A DNA stretch of 64,000 nt from Ridgeia piscesae (GCA_025642075.2 JAODUO010000120.1:128501-192500), one strand, 5' to 3'; shown: positions 1 to 13,643, counted from the first letter of the stretch. The notes: generated by a model not told the origin, from the sequence alone. Made by a program: numbers and translations.

Positions 1-2356
1 CAACAGATTCCCTGGGTATTAGTTATTCATAAATCCGTCTGGAGGCGCTGTGCGCAGAGAAAAAAGGCGTGTTTGTTATGGATTATCTAAATCGGATCAT
101 TTAACGGATGCAGAAGTATCTGGATATAGATTCCAGCCGCAAAGACAAAGGAACGTAATGGAAGATGCACTAGAGGCGAGTGACCACGAAAAGAAAGACA
201 CACGGGAAGTTGAACGTACAAAAAACCAAAACTAGCAGAGACGGTGTCAATTGGTGGCGGTGCCGAACCAATTTGTTGATGCGGTGACAAGTTTGTCTGC
301 TGTCATGAAATGGCTGCAACTCGAGCATATTGATGAAGGTAAATATTAAGTTTTCTATTATTGTTATTGCTTAAATATTATTTATTATCCTGAGGTCCGG
401 ACTGCGTAATGATCGCATTATTATGACAAGCGAAATATGATCGCTTAGCTTGGGCCAGCCGGGTCACCTCAGTGACCTCAGGCTCAGGCTTGCCGCAACT
501 GTTAGACTAAGTATGTGTCACTTATTACGTTTTATGGTAATAACACATTTGTTAAGACTTGGTGGGGTTTATCATTTAACATAAATTGTATTGAATTGTT
601 CAAATGAAATTAAATGAATCAGGTTCCACAATTGTGCAGGTGTGTCTATTGTGGAAAAAAATCCATACACATGAATAGTCAATACCTTGCTGTTTTTTGC
701 ATCCCCCAGGTGTGGACACCCATCACATTTGTAATAACAGCAGCTATATTGATTCATATATCATGATCTAAATGCACCGCCTACACAGCAATGGCAGGCA
801 GTTACGATTATTTTATTTGAACATAAACTGCAGGGTTATCTTCTCATCATTTTGCATGTGTCTTATGCAGTCATATATAAACATAGATACTGAGTTTGTT
901 TCAAAGAACCAGAGATATTAGTGACGAGACGAATACAGGAAATATGTCAGAATTCATGCTTTGTGAAATTATGTTCATTCAGAATAATAATCCATGTTTG
1001 CAATGATTCACATAAAACATTTCTTAATGTTCGATTTTTTATTACAGGTGGACTGCTGTGTATTACGAAAAGTCGGATTTGAAATTCCCTGCTTCGAGCA
1101 ACTGGTGCTTCGGAATGTATTGGTTGCACTGAACCATAATACAGATAGATAACTGGCAACTAGATCCATCAACAAACAAGTAAGTATACTGTGCATACAT
1201 TTTTTATATAATTATCAAATAAGAAGCAACAATACAACATCAAAAAAAGTAGCACTATAAATAAAAAATAATAGTTATCATTACTTACAGATACAACACA
1301 TGGAACCATTATAATTTTATGTAGTGAAAATGGCAGGTATATTTGTGAACATAGTGCATAGTTCTTACTACTGCCCAAAGAATAGAATGGATCATAGAGT
1401 AAATTATAGTGCCTAGTCTTTTCACGATAATAATCTAATATGTGAATGCAGGGACTGGAGTTGTCATTAGAGGTTTTAGACAAGATGTTTATGTTTGACA
1501 GCTTTCAGAATGGTTCAATCAAATTAATAAACATTTCTTGAGCTTACTAGCAATACCCTAATTCATTTTATTCCAAATTATAGAAATAGATCCTCCATGG
1601 TTTCTAATGGCACACAAAGTGCATATTGTCAACATTAGGTGCAATATGCTATAATACTGCCACACATTTTGTTTTTCTTAAAAAGCACCACATGTTTGAA
1701 ATGGGGTGTGTCTTTACTCTTTAATTATATATATTCTAAATTAAAAGGATCTTTGATTAATTTTCATCATATTTACAATGTCATATGTATATTTATCTGA
1801 ACACGTTTATTTCAGGTTGCTCAGGTGGGCTGTCTATAGGCAGTTTACTGGTGGGTTCACAGCAAGTTGGGCCGGAGTGTTCATCAAGTACTGCCAGCAT
1901 GCACCAGCCACCTAATCAGGACAAAGTTCCCTGTCCTCGCTTGGAGAGCAGCACGAGGGATATCACTTTGCTCTCGAAGACTTGACTAATGTACAAAACG
2001 ATTGAGCCATGCAGCCCGTAGAACTTCCTTACTCGTCTTTGGCACATTTGCCCCGATCAAGCAACCCCTGTTGGTACAGTGATTAGTGGCAGTGTAACTT
2101 TTCCCATTACCACATGGATTATGTGGCTCATCAGCATGGGTAGACGGTTATGTCGGACTTGTGTTCTGTTGCGCAACCTCCAGTTTAATCATTGTTTCTC
2201 GAAGATGACATCTGTGTTAACAGGGATGCCTGGGACAGGATGTGGCCGATAGTTCCCCGCAAGAGCAGATAACATCAATCTTGATTTCATTCCTACAATG
2301 AATGTAGTGCTTGCATTAACTGATTAGTATTTACATTACTTTGAAACACATTTCTA
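1..2356. other. No gene recognised; AT-rich unique sequence
   Basis: Short open frames occur (50-235 and 1785-1985, plus strand), but none shows a recognisable domain. A TTTATTTCAG acceptor-like string ends near 1815 and a GTAAATATT donor-like string begins near 341, so short host exons cannot be excluded. I cannot support a gene here. Confidence 0.4.
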
Positions 2357-2850
2357 CATGATTATAAACATGTACTAATTTTTGGTTATTTCATTTGATA
2401 ATCATGTAATAAGTCATTGTTTTAGTAACCAAACATTAGCCAAATTAGTAACCATAAGTTAAATAACAACACATTGACCAGGAAATCCACTATCACATTC
2501 CACTCCCAATTATCACTTGTTGTTCTAATCTTAATGTTTCACTTTGTATCATGTATATACAGTGACTGTATTTTTATATTATAATTTAATACATTCAGTG
2601 ATTATAAACCTGTACTATTTTGTTGTTGTAATTTCATTCATGTAAGAAGTCATTGTTTTAGTAACCAAACATTAGCCAAATTAGTAATCATAAGTTAAAT
2701 AACAACACATTGACCAGGAATTCCACTATCACATTCCACTCCCAATTATCACTTGTTGTTCTAATCTTAATGTTTCACTTTGTATCATGTATATACAATG
2801 ACTGTATTTTTATGTATTTTTATATTTTAATACATTCAGTGATAATGACG
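2357..2850. repeat. Two-copy tandem duplication, unit about 240 bp
   Basis: Sequence from about 2357 to 2597 repeats from about 2598 to 2850. The shared block starting AGTCATTGTTTTAGTAACC lies at 2412 and again at 2649, a period of 237 bp, and the copies differ at only a few positions. The unit is AT-rich with no coding sense. Both copies open with GATTATAAAC and close with TACATTCAGTGAT, so the junction is clean. This looks like a recent local duplication. Confidence 0.85.
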
Positions 2851-4925
2851 TGTTATTTATTTTATTTTATCAAAAACAGAGAAGTTATTAATTTCACAAG
2901 TAGCTGTATTCATAAGTGTACACAGTAACTGATTACAGCTATGTTTTGTCCCCCCATGACACAGTTACTAGGAGTTCATTCAAATGCCATACCTGTATTA
3001 TCTTAGAAATATGAAGCAATACTGCAATTACTATGTGCTACTTTATACAGCTTGGTGCAATGTGAAGAGAACTGTACAAGCAAGGATTCAAATGCAACTT
3101 ATCGCAAAAGTCCCCTTGTAGTTACGACTGCTGTCATACCTTCATAGAAGTGCTGTCTCTTGGGGCAGGTAACTCTGATACACCTCCACCTGTCCAGTAT
3201 GACAGAATTTAGTGAGCTAGGGAAAGGCTCCCAGAAAGTGCCGTGCTGTGATGACTGACTTCAGGCAGGCCATTGAATGCTGCTGAACTTTGCTCCAGTT
3301 ACGTTGTCGTATCTTCTTCCTCAACAATTGCAGCGTGTGGACATGCGTGTGGATGCCACAATGTGATAGAGGAGTGACAATCACTGTTTTCTGTAACCAA
3401 CAACAAAGGAACGTGAAATAATTCATTGCATCATCACCTAATTGGCATTTCCTCTGGTTATTCATATGAGATTACCAGAAAGTGAGAAACACAGCCATAT
3501 TGTTAGAATGCAGCAGACAATATCAATGAAGTGTATGCATTTTCACTCTATAATTATCTAGAATAAAACTTATCTTTTTTCAATTATCACTTACAGGTGA
3601 CAATAGATCTTTAACCAGTGGATACCGACGTCACATCTAAAAAGCTAATAAAACATCAAAATAAACACAACTTGTTGCAGATAAAATGAGTAGTTTAAAT
3701 GAAGATATAGTTTAAAACATGCATGCTGCAACTGTCCATGGATTTCAAACAATCACTGAATTCCACCAGCCATTAAACAGTCATAAATACTGCTACTCGA
3801 AGGTGAAACTAATTTTGAAAGTGGGGTGTCAAAGTGCATGCAGAAACTTGATAAAATTATGATAAATATAGTCAGATGTGTATCTCATAATTGGAAACTA
3901 ACAGAAAAATGCAACTAACAAAATTTGTAAAAACTTAATGTTTAAATAAATACTGACTGAATTTCTAGTTTTCAGCATCATAACATTTTCATTGTTTCTT
4001 AGCACATATCTGAACACACTGATCATAAGCTTTACTAGCTGTATTAATCAATGTCACCTTACTCTGACATAGCCTACACATCGATGGAAATAAATGTCTA
4101 TGTCACTATGAGCGGTTACTGAATTTACGAAGAAGTGCCAACCACAATCCAAGGCCACGGTCCCTCCGCCGATGACATATTATCACCCATGAGATGTGTC
4201 ATGTTCAAGTTCAGTTATTCAAGTTTATTCTAAAGGCTAAATTATTTATTCTGCATTGTACTAAATTCGGCGATGATATAAATTTTGCTATTGTCCTAGC
4301 TTGGTTCAATTATATCTTAGTCTTTACACATATGGACGTGATACCATAGAAACAGATTAGCTGTCATCGATGGACATCGGCATCGGGCATCGTCAACACA
4401 TCAATCATCGAGCCATCATCAGTCGATAGCCGGTCTACGGAGGTCAACACTACTTTTAACAGCACAAAAACGTTACGTGTGCTTGACGTCTGCAAAAAAC
4501 ACAATTAAATACAAACGTTATGCCACAGAAAAAGTAGTACATCATACTAACCTTCTTGCGATCTGATCATTGATGTCTCGGCCAGCTTGATATATACGTT
4601 GCTTCGACGGTTTAGCTTTTAGGTCCATCCATGGCTAAATATTGTCAGCACTGCCCCGGGTTTAAGAAGACGACGGTCGGCGACGTTTTGTTGGATCTTG
4701 TTCCATCAACTGGTGATATATGTCTACTTCATAATTACTTGTTGACCAAAGATTTAGGTCTAAGCAGCTGCTACATGTCACGCCAACTAAACGAACACTT
4801 GATGTTGTTGTGCCTTAGGCAAGCGTAGTGACGTTGCAGGAAGCTGACCGGCCTCAGCAGAGACCTAGAATGGCGCGCGCTTATAGGCCAGGCCAAGCCA
4901 AACGAATACGTCACTAGTTAAGATG
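2851..4925. other. No recognisable gene
   Basis: Only short random-looking frames occur. The longest plus-strand one, 4631-4828 (65 codons), starts with an ATG and has no family resemblance I can name. Sequence around 4370-4440 is rich in ATCG/CATC tetramers but does not form a clear repeat. Confidence 0.4.
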
Positions 4926-4933
4926 GTGGTGTC
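4926..4933. repeat. 8-bp target-site duplication, left copy
   Basis: GTGGTGTC lies immediately before the CAGGGG left end of the hAT-like element and is matched exactly at 7180-7187 after its right end. Confidence 0.8.
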
Positions 4934-4995
4934 CAGGGGCGTCGATCCGGTTTTAAAAGTGGGGGGAGGGGACGGGGGACCAATTTATATATACA

Positions 4996-5061
<66 letters not shown>

Positions 5062-5223
5062 GGTGCTGATTCTAAAATAATCAAAGGCCTTTATTTTATG
5101 CTATTTAAAATAGTTATGTTGGCTACATATATTTGAAGAGGGGATATGGCTCACCCCAATCCCTGAAAATTTGGAGGCTAGACTCTGGACTCATAACTGC
5201 TTGCCTGATTCATAGAGTGACAA

Positions 5224-5322
5224 CACGGACTTATGTGCATATAAGTCCGTGGCACTAAGTCCATGGCATTAATCTTTCCCCTATAGTTATACCACGGACT
5301 TATATGCACATAAGTCCGTGGT
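5224..5322. repeat. Pair of near-identical short hairpins
   Basis: Two inverted repeats share the stem CACGGACTTAT: 5224-5234 with 5241-5251 (6-nt loop), and the longer ACCACGGACTTAT at 5291-5303 with 5310-5322 (6-nt loop). The loops are GTGCAT and ATGCAC, reverse complements of each other, so the second hairpin is an inverted copy of the first. They lie inside the hAT-like element, between its left end and the first internal unit. Confidence 0.85.
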
Positions 5323-6116
5323 TATACTAGTATGTTCTATTTATAGCTATGATCCGTGGTGACAAGATACAAATGTTACACGGGTGCCTGTGTAGTACTT
5401 CCCAATCCCACCATTTGGCAAAGAAATTTGTCATCATTCAAATGGGATCAAATTACACAAAGTGCAGGAATCCGCTGGTTCCGCCGTAGGCGATATAAGT
5501 ATCCACCAGGGCGACCAGGCTGCAATCCAAGGGGTGACAGGACAAACAAAAATTAATAATCTATAATGTGCTTGATGGCTAGTGCCTATTAAATCAACAC
5601 AAAGGTGCAAATTGACAGAGCCCGGCTTGATGAATATTTACTGAACTAAGATCTGGTTGCGGCCAACCAAATAATTTATCTAATAATTTTCCACTGGGTA
5701 GTCGGAAGCTTATGTCTGAACTCGTATATAAATTTTACTACTAGATCGATGGAGGGTTTTTAAGAGAGGGGAGTGATCAGCCTCGCTATATGCCTGTAAA
5801 TTTGTTTTTATGAACTGAAAAAGTGGGGGGACATTTCCTATGCTGTCCCCTCAGGCTGAAAAGTGGGGGACGAGGTCCCCTCGTCCCCCACTGATCGACG
5901 CCCATGCTGTGAAGAACTTCCCAATCCTATATTTTGGCAAAGAAATTTGCCATCACTCAAATGGGAATAAGTTACACAAAGTGCAGGAATCCGCCGCTTC
6001 GGCCGTAGGCGATAAGCATCAAGCAGGCAAGGGGTGAATGTGAAACACAAATGTCATAATTTATAATGTGCTTGATGGCTAGAACCTACTAATAATATCA
6101 ACACAGGATGCAACCT

Positions 6117-6560
6117 GTGTCGCGCTTACATTTTTCCGGTCGTTATGAACTTTCCGATTGACGTTTATGCGCATGTCACCAATCACCAATGTGCAGCGAA
6201 AGGACAAAGCATTTTTGATATGAATACCACGGGCTGTTCATCAACTCTCTTGTGATAATTATTGTGAAGAGTTGCTTAAAATGTCGTTAAATACAATAAC
6301 ATCTTACGTTTGTTTAAATCACCGTCACGGATTATGGCGTACTATAGTCACGTTTGCTATCAAAACATGCTTCAAAACTTGTTTGCCTCGTGTTAATTTG
6401 CTACAAATAACTTTATATATATATCCTAACGAACAACCCGTAATATCTATACCATAAATGCATTGTCCTTTCGCTGCACATTAATGATTTTACATTTATC
6501 GCGCATGCGCAGAAACGTCAATCGGAACGTTTATAACGCCTGAAAAATGTAAGTGCTACA
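6117..6560. mobile_element. MITE, copy 1 (TIRs of about 55 bp)
   Basis: The left end reads TGTCGCGCTTACATTTTTC and continues through CCGATTGACGTTTATGCGCATG. The right end is its inverted counterpart, containing CGCGCATGCGCAGAAACGTC and ending GTAAGTGCTACA. There is no coding capacity (444 bp). A second copy lies at 27931-28398, so this is a dispersed family. It interrupts the middle unit of the surrounding hAT-like element and so is the younger insertion. I could not define a target duplication with confidence. Confidence 0.8.
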
Positions 6561-7179
6561 CCGGCATGATGATTATTTACTGAAGGAAGATCAAGTTGCG
6601 CGCTGTGGCCAGTCGATTTTCTAATGGGCCGTCGGAACTTCATATCGCGAGTTTATTGTCCAGCAACTAGTCCTATATAGCAGCTTTTAAGAGAGGAGTG
6701 GTGAGTCAGGCTACATGCCCCGCAATTTTTCTGAACTGAAAAGTGAGGGGGGACAATTCCTATGATGTCCCCCAACGCTGAAAAGTGGGGGGAACGCGTC
6801 CCCCCGTCCCCCACCGATCGACGCCCGTGCTAGAGCCTATAAATAATATCAACACAAGGTTTCAAACTAATAGAGCCCGGCAACGGCGCAGTCCGGCATG
6901 ATGGTTATTTACTAAAGTAAGATCAAGTTGCGCGGTGTGGCCAGCCAAGCAATTTATCTAGTCGATTTTTTAATGGGTGCATCGTCGGAACTTCATATCG
7001 CGAGTTTATAGTCTAGCTAGTCCTGTGTAGCGGCTTTTAAGAGAGAGTAGTGGTGAGTCAGGTTATATGCCTCGCAATGTTTCTGAGCTGAAAAGTGGGG
7101 GGGAACAATTCCTATGCTGTCCCCCACCCTGAAAAGTGGGGGGACGCGTCCCCCCGTCCCCCACCGATCGACGCCCGTG

Positions 7180-7187
7180 GTGGTGTC
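7180..7187. repeat. 8-bp target-site duplication, right copy
   Basis: GTGGTGTC follows the right terminal repeat of the hAT-like element and equals the copy at 4926-4933. Confidence 0.8.
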
Positions 7188-9061
7188 TCGGCCATCATGA
7201 TCATTAGACTTTAAGGTCACATTCTGAGTAAACCGCTGACGTTAAAAAATTGAATATATGTGGAAATTGTTAGTTTGTATTAACTCTATTAAGTGTATGA
7301 TACGAAACCGTTGCCTTTTTTTGCCCTTTAAAATTGCTGCATTTTTTTGTCTATAGGATTTTGGTCCATTTCTTGTGCACAGGCTGCACAATGACTGCAT
7401 AAAATAGGTTGGAAACCAGTAATAACATTGGAACCATTTAACTTACGCATGTGAAACCAAAAATTGGTCAACCCTTTAGGAAATGCATTTTTTGTGTGAC
7501 CTTGAGTTGACCTAGATTTTATTTCTGACCTAGATTTGGCCCACAGTATGGTATTAATTCCTATTAATAGTATAATTTTAGATGAAATTGTTTAGGAAAT
7601 GAGCCTTGTTGACATTTAAATATCAAAACTGTCAATATAGCAACTTTATGGACACTAAACGATTATTAGAACTTGACCTAATTAGTTGACCTATATTTCA
7701 CATCTGACCTACATATTGGAATTTAATGCATAATTCATTCATAAATTCACCATGAATCTTGATAAATCCTTTGACAAGTGATTTATTTTGTGACCTTCAC
7801 GTGACCTTCACAGTTGACCTACATTCCCATGTTTTTTCTATATTTGGCCCACTGCATTTGCATTAACTTTTTATTGATGAGTACATTTCACTGCACATAA
7901 CTTCCAGTTGTGCAACAGGTGTAGACTATGCATCAATAGCCAAGCCATCGATTTCTGCTGATGTCACAGTTCTGCCAGTTATTGAAGAACGGAAACATTG
8001 TAGTAGCAGCATGTACAATTCCCAAGATCATACTGCAATGTTCTTCAAGTGTATACACTGCACATAAATTAGAGTTGAGCAACGAATATGAAGCAACTGC
8101 GATGCCAGACACTTCTCTCAAGATCAAAGAGTGTTGTCAATCCTTGAGAAGTTGACCCATGCGAGCATTGCCATCATTGACATTCACACAGGTTTCACTA
8201 TAGGTAATGTGCATAAGTCCATGCGATATGCATTGAAGTTCACAATTTCTCTGTGATAGTCCATGGGGAATTCTCAAACTTGCTGATGAGTCGACCAATG
8301 TCAGGAGCAATGCCTACAATTCAATACATTACAATCAATACTGCATACAACACTACAGAATATTAAATGACAAATTACAGCACTTAACTCTATGAAAAAA
8401 CTCAATTGAACAAGAAATGGGTTTTTAACTAACAAAGGTAATATTAAACTTAATTATATATAACTTAACTTTGATATCGTAACTTATCCGTATTCTTCAC
8501 GACCACACTTCCTGAGTGTCTACATGAAATTCAAATAACGAAAATATTTCACATAAAATACTACACAAAATGGTAAATATTATTAATAACATCAACAAAA
8601 TAGATAGTCCACATAACTGTAAACTAAATGGTAAAATAAATAAAAAATTATTACAGCTATTGGGTGGTGTATATTATAGTGGAAATATTTATTAACGGTC
8701 TGTACTTTCTATCACAAAATAATAATACTGACACACTAACAATATACATGTATTAAGTTCTGTTTACATAATTTACTAACAATCAACTGTTTAAGATGCG
8801 GATTGATCAGATTAATAATGTTTTCCTGTAGTGATTAAAATGGAAGTAGATCGCAGACGCAGTCACAAGTAATCGTGATGACCTGCGCTGATGCCGTAAA
8901 TTTAACTGTTGAAATTTCGTTTGTTTTCCTTAAAACATTGGCGCCATGAACATTGCGTGGCATTAGCAATGGCCAACATACGCGCGATCGATATTGTAAT
9001 CTGTGCCATCCTCATGTTATGACTATCAGTTAAATATTAGAAAGTTATTATTAAATATGTG
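7188..9061. other. No gene; degenerate repeats rich in TGACCT motifs
   Basis: From about 7500 to 7830 the sequence repeats blocks such as GTTGACCTA followed by TCTGACCTA at irregular 120-180 bp spacing, and contains TGACCTTGA. These match the nuclear-receptor half-site AGGTCA on the minus strand, but they may be merely an old decayed repeat. The rest is AT-rich with no recognisable gene; 7961-8155 and its antisense are short chance frames. Confidence 0.4.
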
Positions 9062-9655
9062 TCAGTACCTCATAGAAATCCGTCCGTAATAATTATTCTA
9101 ACTCTCTTTCATACGTGTTAAATGCTGTGGTAACAAAGTAACATATGCCAGATTAGAAAGTAAGATTGTTGTAATTAAGTACCACGAATATTTTTACCTG
9201 TTCTGAATATTCTGAAAGCGACGCGCCTCCTTCCTCCGTAGGCATTAATACAACTTGACAGGTTACATGAAATAAAAGCCGTGCTATTAACGGGAAATTA
9301 TCACAAGATTGCATCCGTCCCAATTAATGCTTTTAATTTATAATACGTCGTCTTGAAATGAGCCTGTTCGTTATCAGTGTTGGCTTCTGTAATTTTCCGT
9401 TTGACTCAGCCTCAGATCGACTAATTGCTATCACCCAAGGATTATATTTCCCTTTATATTTGGGTAAATGCATGGCTGCCCTTACTGCTTAATCCGTGAA
9501 CAGAACAGGGATTTAAGTGGCAGTAGATATTTTATTTATTATATGTACACGCATTCATGACTGACTTGTTCTGAAAACCGGAAGTAGCAAGCAGGCTCTG
9601 TATGACCTGCCATCTGCCGGATAACTGCATGTACTATAAGTCTCCCATTCCGAGG
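9062..9655. repeat. Dispersed repeat, copy 1
   Basis: About 590 bp is repeated in the same orientation at 17228-17820, with shared blocks such as GTAATTAAGTACCACGAAT, CAACTTGACAGGTTACATGA, TCGACTAATTGCTATCACCC and CTATAAGTCTCCCATTC. The copies carry many substitutions and small indels. No open frame or terminal repeat is evident, so the family is unknown. Confidence 0.85.
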
Positions 9656-10214
9656 ACAGTATTTGATATTTAGTAAAATCGAAACCTATCGGTTTAATGC
9701 TGCCTATCCTCCTTAGCCTGCTAGCTTATTCATCCATCCATTGACGACTTACGTTTTTTCGATTACGAGTTTGCTTCATCCTTCGGTTTTGTCGCGCCAC
9801 TGAGCTTGATCTTCGAGAATATTAGCGCAAAAGAAATCGTTATTATTATTATAAAAATTATATATATAGTTTCTTGCATAGTATAAAAACCGTGTAACAA
9901 ACAACAGGAACATAAAGTTTTCTCACTTTCTAATAATCGATTTGGCGTTTCATCCTAAATATTTTCGCGCCCATGATGTGAACACGGCATTCATTGGTCG
10001 TTCTGATGTTCACTAGGTCACCTAACTTGATGCAAGCGCAAGTGCGAGCGTTTTTGCGGCGACCCCAGTCACAAAAAACAGTCAGAAAACGGCCTGAAAG
10101 AACCTGTAAGTGATCCCGCCGAAACGCGACAGATCAAAGGTTATCCGAAGATATTTCTTGCATCTGACGAAATGCATACCTCGTTCGGCTTACAAGTTGA
10201 TGTATTTTTGTCTG

Positions 10215-10888
10215 ATGACCAACAACACCAATGGCTTCAGCACTGACATCAGGGTCTACGGCGAGAAACTAGATTGCGTCAACAGGTTCAAATATCTGGG
10301 AGCAATCATCGCAGATGAAGGATCTAAACCTGAAATTCTCGCCAGGATCGCCCAGGCCACAGCAGCACTCGCCAAACTCAAGACCATCAGGAATGACAGG
10401 AATATAGGATCAGCTCAAAGATCAGACTGATGCGCTCCCTAGTCATGTCTATATTTCTGTACGCCTGTGAGTCTTGGACACTAATAGCAGACACGGAGAG
10501 AAGGACACAGGCCATGGAGATGAGATGCCTTAGAAAGCTCCTCGGCATCACCTACGGAGACCACATCTCCAACGAAGAGGTGCAAAACAGAACTCGGCAA
10601 ACGATTGGGCCCCACGAAGACCTCTTGACCACAGTAAAACGACGCAAACTGAAATGCTACGGGCACATAACAGGATCTTCAGGGATTGCCAAGACAATCC
10701 TGCAGGGCACAGTGCAAGGAGGGAGAAGACGAGGCAGACAGAAAAAGAGATGGGAGGACAACATCCCGGAATGGATGGGCATGACACTACGCGCCGCCAT
10801 GAGGAAGGCTGAGAGGCGAGAGGAATGGAGGGAGCTGGTTGCCAGGTCATCTGTGACGCCCCAATGGTCCAATAAGACTACGGGATAG
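10215..10888 (+). pseudogene. LINE reverse transcriptase, C-terminal fragment
   Basis: This is the 3' end of a non-LTR retrotransposon ORF. It has the post-catalytic YLG motif (FKYLGAIIADEG) near 10291, then YACESWTL near 10455, then the basic tail GRRRGRQKKRWEDNI near 10720, typical of many invertebrate LINEs. The frame shifts by one near 10415, splitting it into 10110-10430 and 10430-10888. The palm domain with its catalytic aspartates and the endonuclease are absent, so it is 5'-truncated and dead. It lies outside any recognised host exon and differs from the LINE that starts 200 bp downstream on the other strand. Confidence 0.85.
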
Positions 10889-13643
10889 GTGAAGGTGATA
10901 TAGTAGGCCTACTGTTAATATCATCTAGCAAAACAGATACGGAGAATTAACGCGGTGAATTACTAATTGGTCCCGTTTAATTAGGCGCTTAAATAAATCA
11001 TCATATGATGTTGGTCATTATTAGATCCAAAGTTATTGCAATTTAAATACGTGGAAATGGCGCAACATTTTTGTATCTCTTCATCATCATCAGCATCATC
11101 ATGCTGTCGGTCGCGATGCGACACAGACTGTTTCCATCACTTTTTCTCTCTGCTGTGAGAGTGATGTCCATGGGTCGGCCTTCTTTATGTCTCTCAGGTT
11201 CAGGTTTCTCTTGATGATATCCTTGAACCGGAGACGAGGGAGCCCTCTCCTTCTGTGACCAGAAGACAGTTGAGAGTAGAGAACCTACTTTGGTAGGCTG
11301 TCTGGTGCCATCCCCATGAGGTGGCCAGTCCACCGGAGATTCTTTCTGATCAGAAGACCTTCCATAGATGGCAGCCCTGTCCGTTGGAGTATTTCATTGT
11401 TTGTCACTTTGTCCATCCAGGTTATCCTCATGATCGAACGCAGATGTCGCATCATGAAGGCATGCAGCTTTTCACCTGTCGTCTGTACACTGTCCAGGCC
11501 TCGGCTCCATATAGGAGGGTGGACAGCACGATTGCACGGTATATCTTGCCTTTAAACCGCATGGACACATGGTGGTTGTTCCAGAGTCTCTGGCGTAGTC
11601 GGCCGAAAGATGCACTAGCCTTGGCCATCCTCCTCTGTATTTCATCGTCAATGCATCCATTACTTGATATAGTGCTTCCGAGGTAGGTGAATTCCAGAAC
11701 AGAGTTCAGCTTGTTTCCATCAACCATGATATCCTCCTCTCGGGTTCTTGTAGAGTTGGGTTGGTACAGCACCTCGGTTTTCTTGATGTTAATCTTCAGG
11801 CCGAACTTCTTTGACGCATCGGAGAAAGCATCCACTATTTTCTACATCTCTTCCGCAGAGTGTGCAACCAGTGCACAGTCATCTGCGAATAGCAGCTCTT
11901 TCATCAGTATCCGAATAGTCTTGGTCTTCGCTCTGAAGTGTGCGGCGTTGAATAGGCCAGCGCTCTGTCTGGACTGTATGTAGCGCCATCGCCCATGTCT
12001 CGGAAAGCCTCGACGAGCATTACTGATAGGAAGATGGAGAAGAGCATGGGGGCCAGCAAACAACCTTGCTTGACCCCATTTGTGACACTGAACGAGACTT
12101 CCCCTCCAACACTAACATTCGCCATCATTCCGGTATGTAGTTTCTCCATCATAGTTGTGAACTTCTCTGGGCAGCCATACTTCCTCAGTAGCTGCCATAG
12201 CCCGGTCCTCGCAACTGTATCGAACGACTTACTGAAGTCGACAAATACCATGTACAATGGTCGGTCCTGCTCAATGCACTTTTCTTGTAGCTGTCGGAGA
12301 CAAAATATCATATCCACGGTGTTCCGGTTACCTGTGAAGTCACATTGTGTCTCCGGAACTACCTCTGGTGTTATGTGGGTAGATAGTCTGTTGAGGAGGA
12401 TCCTGGCGAAGATCTTGCCTGCTATGGAAAGAAAAGAGATTTCTCTCTAGTTCCCACAGTCTGTTCGATCACCTTTCTTATAGATGGTTACAATGCTGGC
12501 ATCCTTCTATGCTTGTGGTACAGAACCCACCTCCCCGGCATTGGTCTGCTGAACAGATTGTCTCCTCCGTGCTTCCATACTTCTGCAGGAATTCCTTCTC
12601 CCCCAGGTGCTTTGCCATCTTTCAGGCCGGCGATTGCCCTGGCCATCTCACGCATGGTTGGAATCTCATCGAGGCTTGTCTTAGTAATGCGCTGCGGGAT
12701 GTTGTCCAGAGCTTCGTGATGTATGTTACCAGGGACGTTGAGTAGCTTCTGGAAGTATTCACTCCATTGTCAAAGAAGGTCGCCATTCCATCTGTTGATT
12801 TCAGGTGAACAGGTCCTTTCTTCTTAGGTCCCCACACATCCTTCAGTCCATTGACGAAGCCCTTCGTGTCATTTCTGTCAGCAGCTCTCTGCAGCTCTGC
12901 TGCCTTCCTTTCCCACCAGTCTGACTTTCGTGCACGAGTTGCGTTTTTTTAGCAGTCTGCAGGCATCTTTGTATGCTGCAGTGGTGGATCTAGTGCTCCT
13001 GGTTTGCAACACTCTCTGGTGGGCTTGGTCTCTTCTGCTCATAAGAGTCTGTAGCTCCTGGTCGTTTGGGTCGAACCAATCCTGGTGTTTTCTGTCTGGC
13101 CTGCCAAGATATGTCTTGGCTGTGTTGTATACGACGTGCTGCAGAGCTGCCCATTCCTCGTCTTGTGTTGAGTTTTCCTTCTCCTCGCATTGGGCGGGAG
13201 TACTCTCCATTTCCTGCTCGAAACTCTCCCTATGGCTAATGGTACTTAGTTTTGCATTGTTGAGCTTGGTAAGCTTACTTGTCCCTTGCCTGTTGTGCTT
13301 TTGTCGTATCCTGAAAGCAACTTTTGACCTCAACATCTGATGATCGGTCCAGCAGTTAGCTCCACGCATGGCTCGGGTACTGTGGATATCCATCTTATCC
13401 CGACACCTCGTTATGATGAAGTCGATCATATGCCAGTGTCTGGAACGAGGATGCATCCAGGTGGTCTTGCGTTCATCCTTCTGTTTGAACATGGTGTTCG
13501 TCACTATCAGTTCGAACTCAGAGCACAGAGCCAGTAGAAGCTCGCCATTGGAGTTGCCTTTCTCAATACCATGTTTGCCCACGACCAAGGGCCACTTGTC
13601 ATTTTCTCTTCCTATCCTCGCATTGAAGTCTCCTATCATCGGT

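Larger units (their letters stand above)
4934..7179. mobile_element. hAT-like non-autonomous DNA transposon, internally amplified
   Basis: The left end reads CAGGGGCGTCGATC and the right end, reverse-complemented, reads CACGGGCGTCGATC. The 8-bp sequence GTGGTGTC flanks both sides exactly (4926-4933 and 7180-7187). CA-G ends with an 8-bp target duplication are the hallmark of the hAT superfamily. The 2.25 kb between holds no transposase, so it is non-autonomous. Inside are three related units (about 5380-5915, 5916-6835, 6836-7179), each closing with a G/C-run block and a copy of the terminal GATCGACGCCC motif. A (TA)n tract sits at about 4992-5055, two hairpins at 5224-5322, and a separate MITE is inserted at 6117-6560. 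Confidence 0.8.

Noticed and set aside
1785..1985. 66-codon frame following a TTTATTTCAG string as a host exon
   Set aside because: Ser/Gly-rich without a domain, and no partner exon in phase could be found nearby.
10481..10872. Minus-strand frames of 61 to 100 codons
   Set aside because: Antisense shadows of the plus-strand LINE C-terminus.
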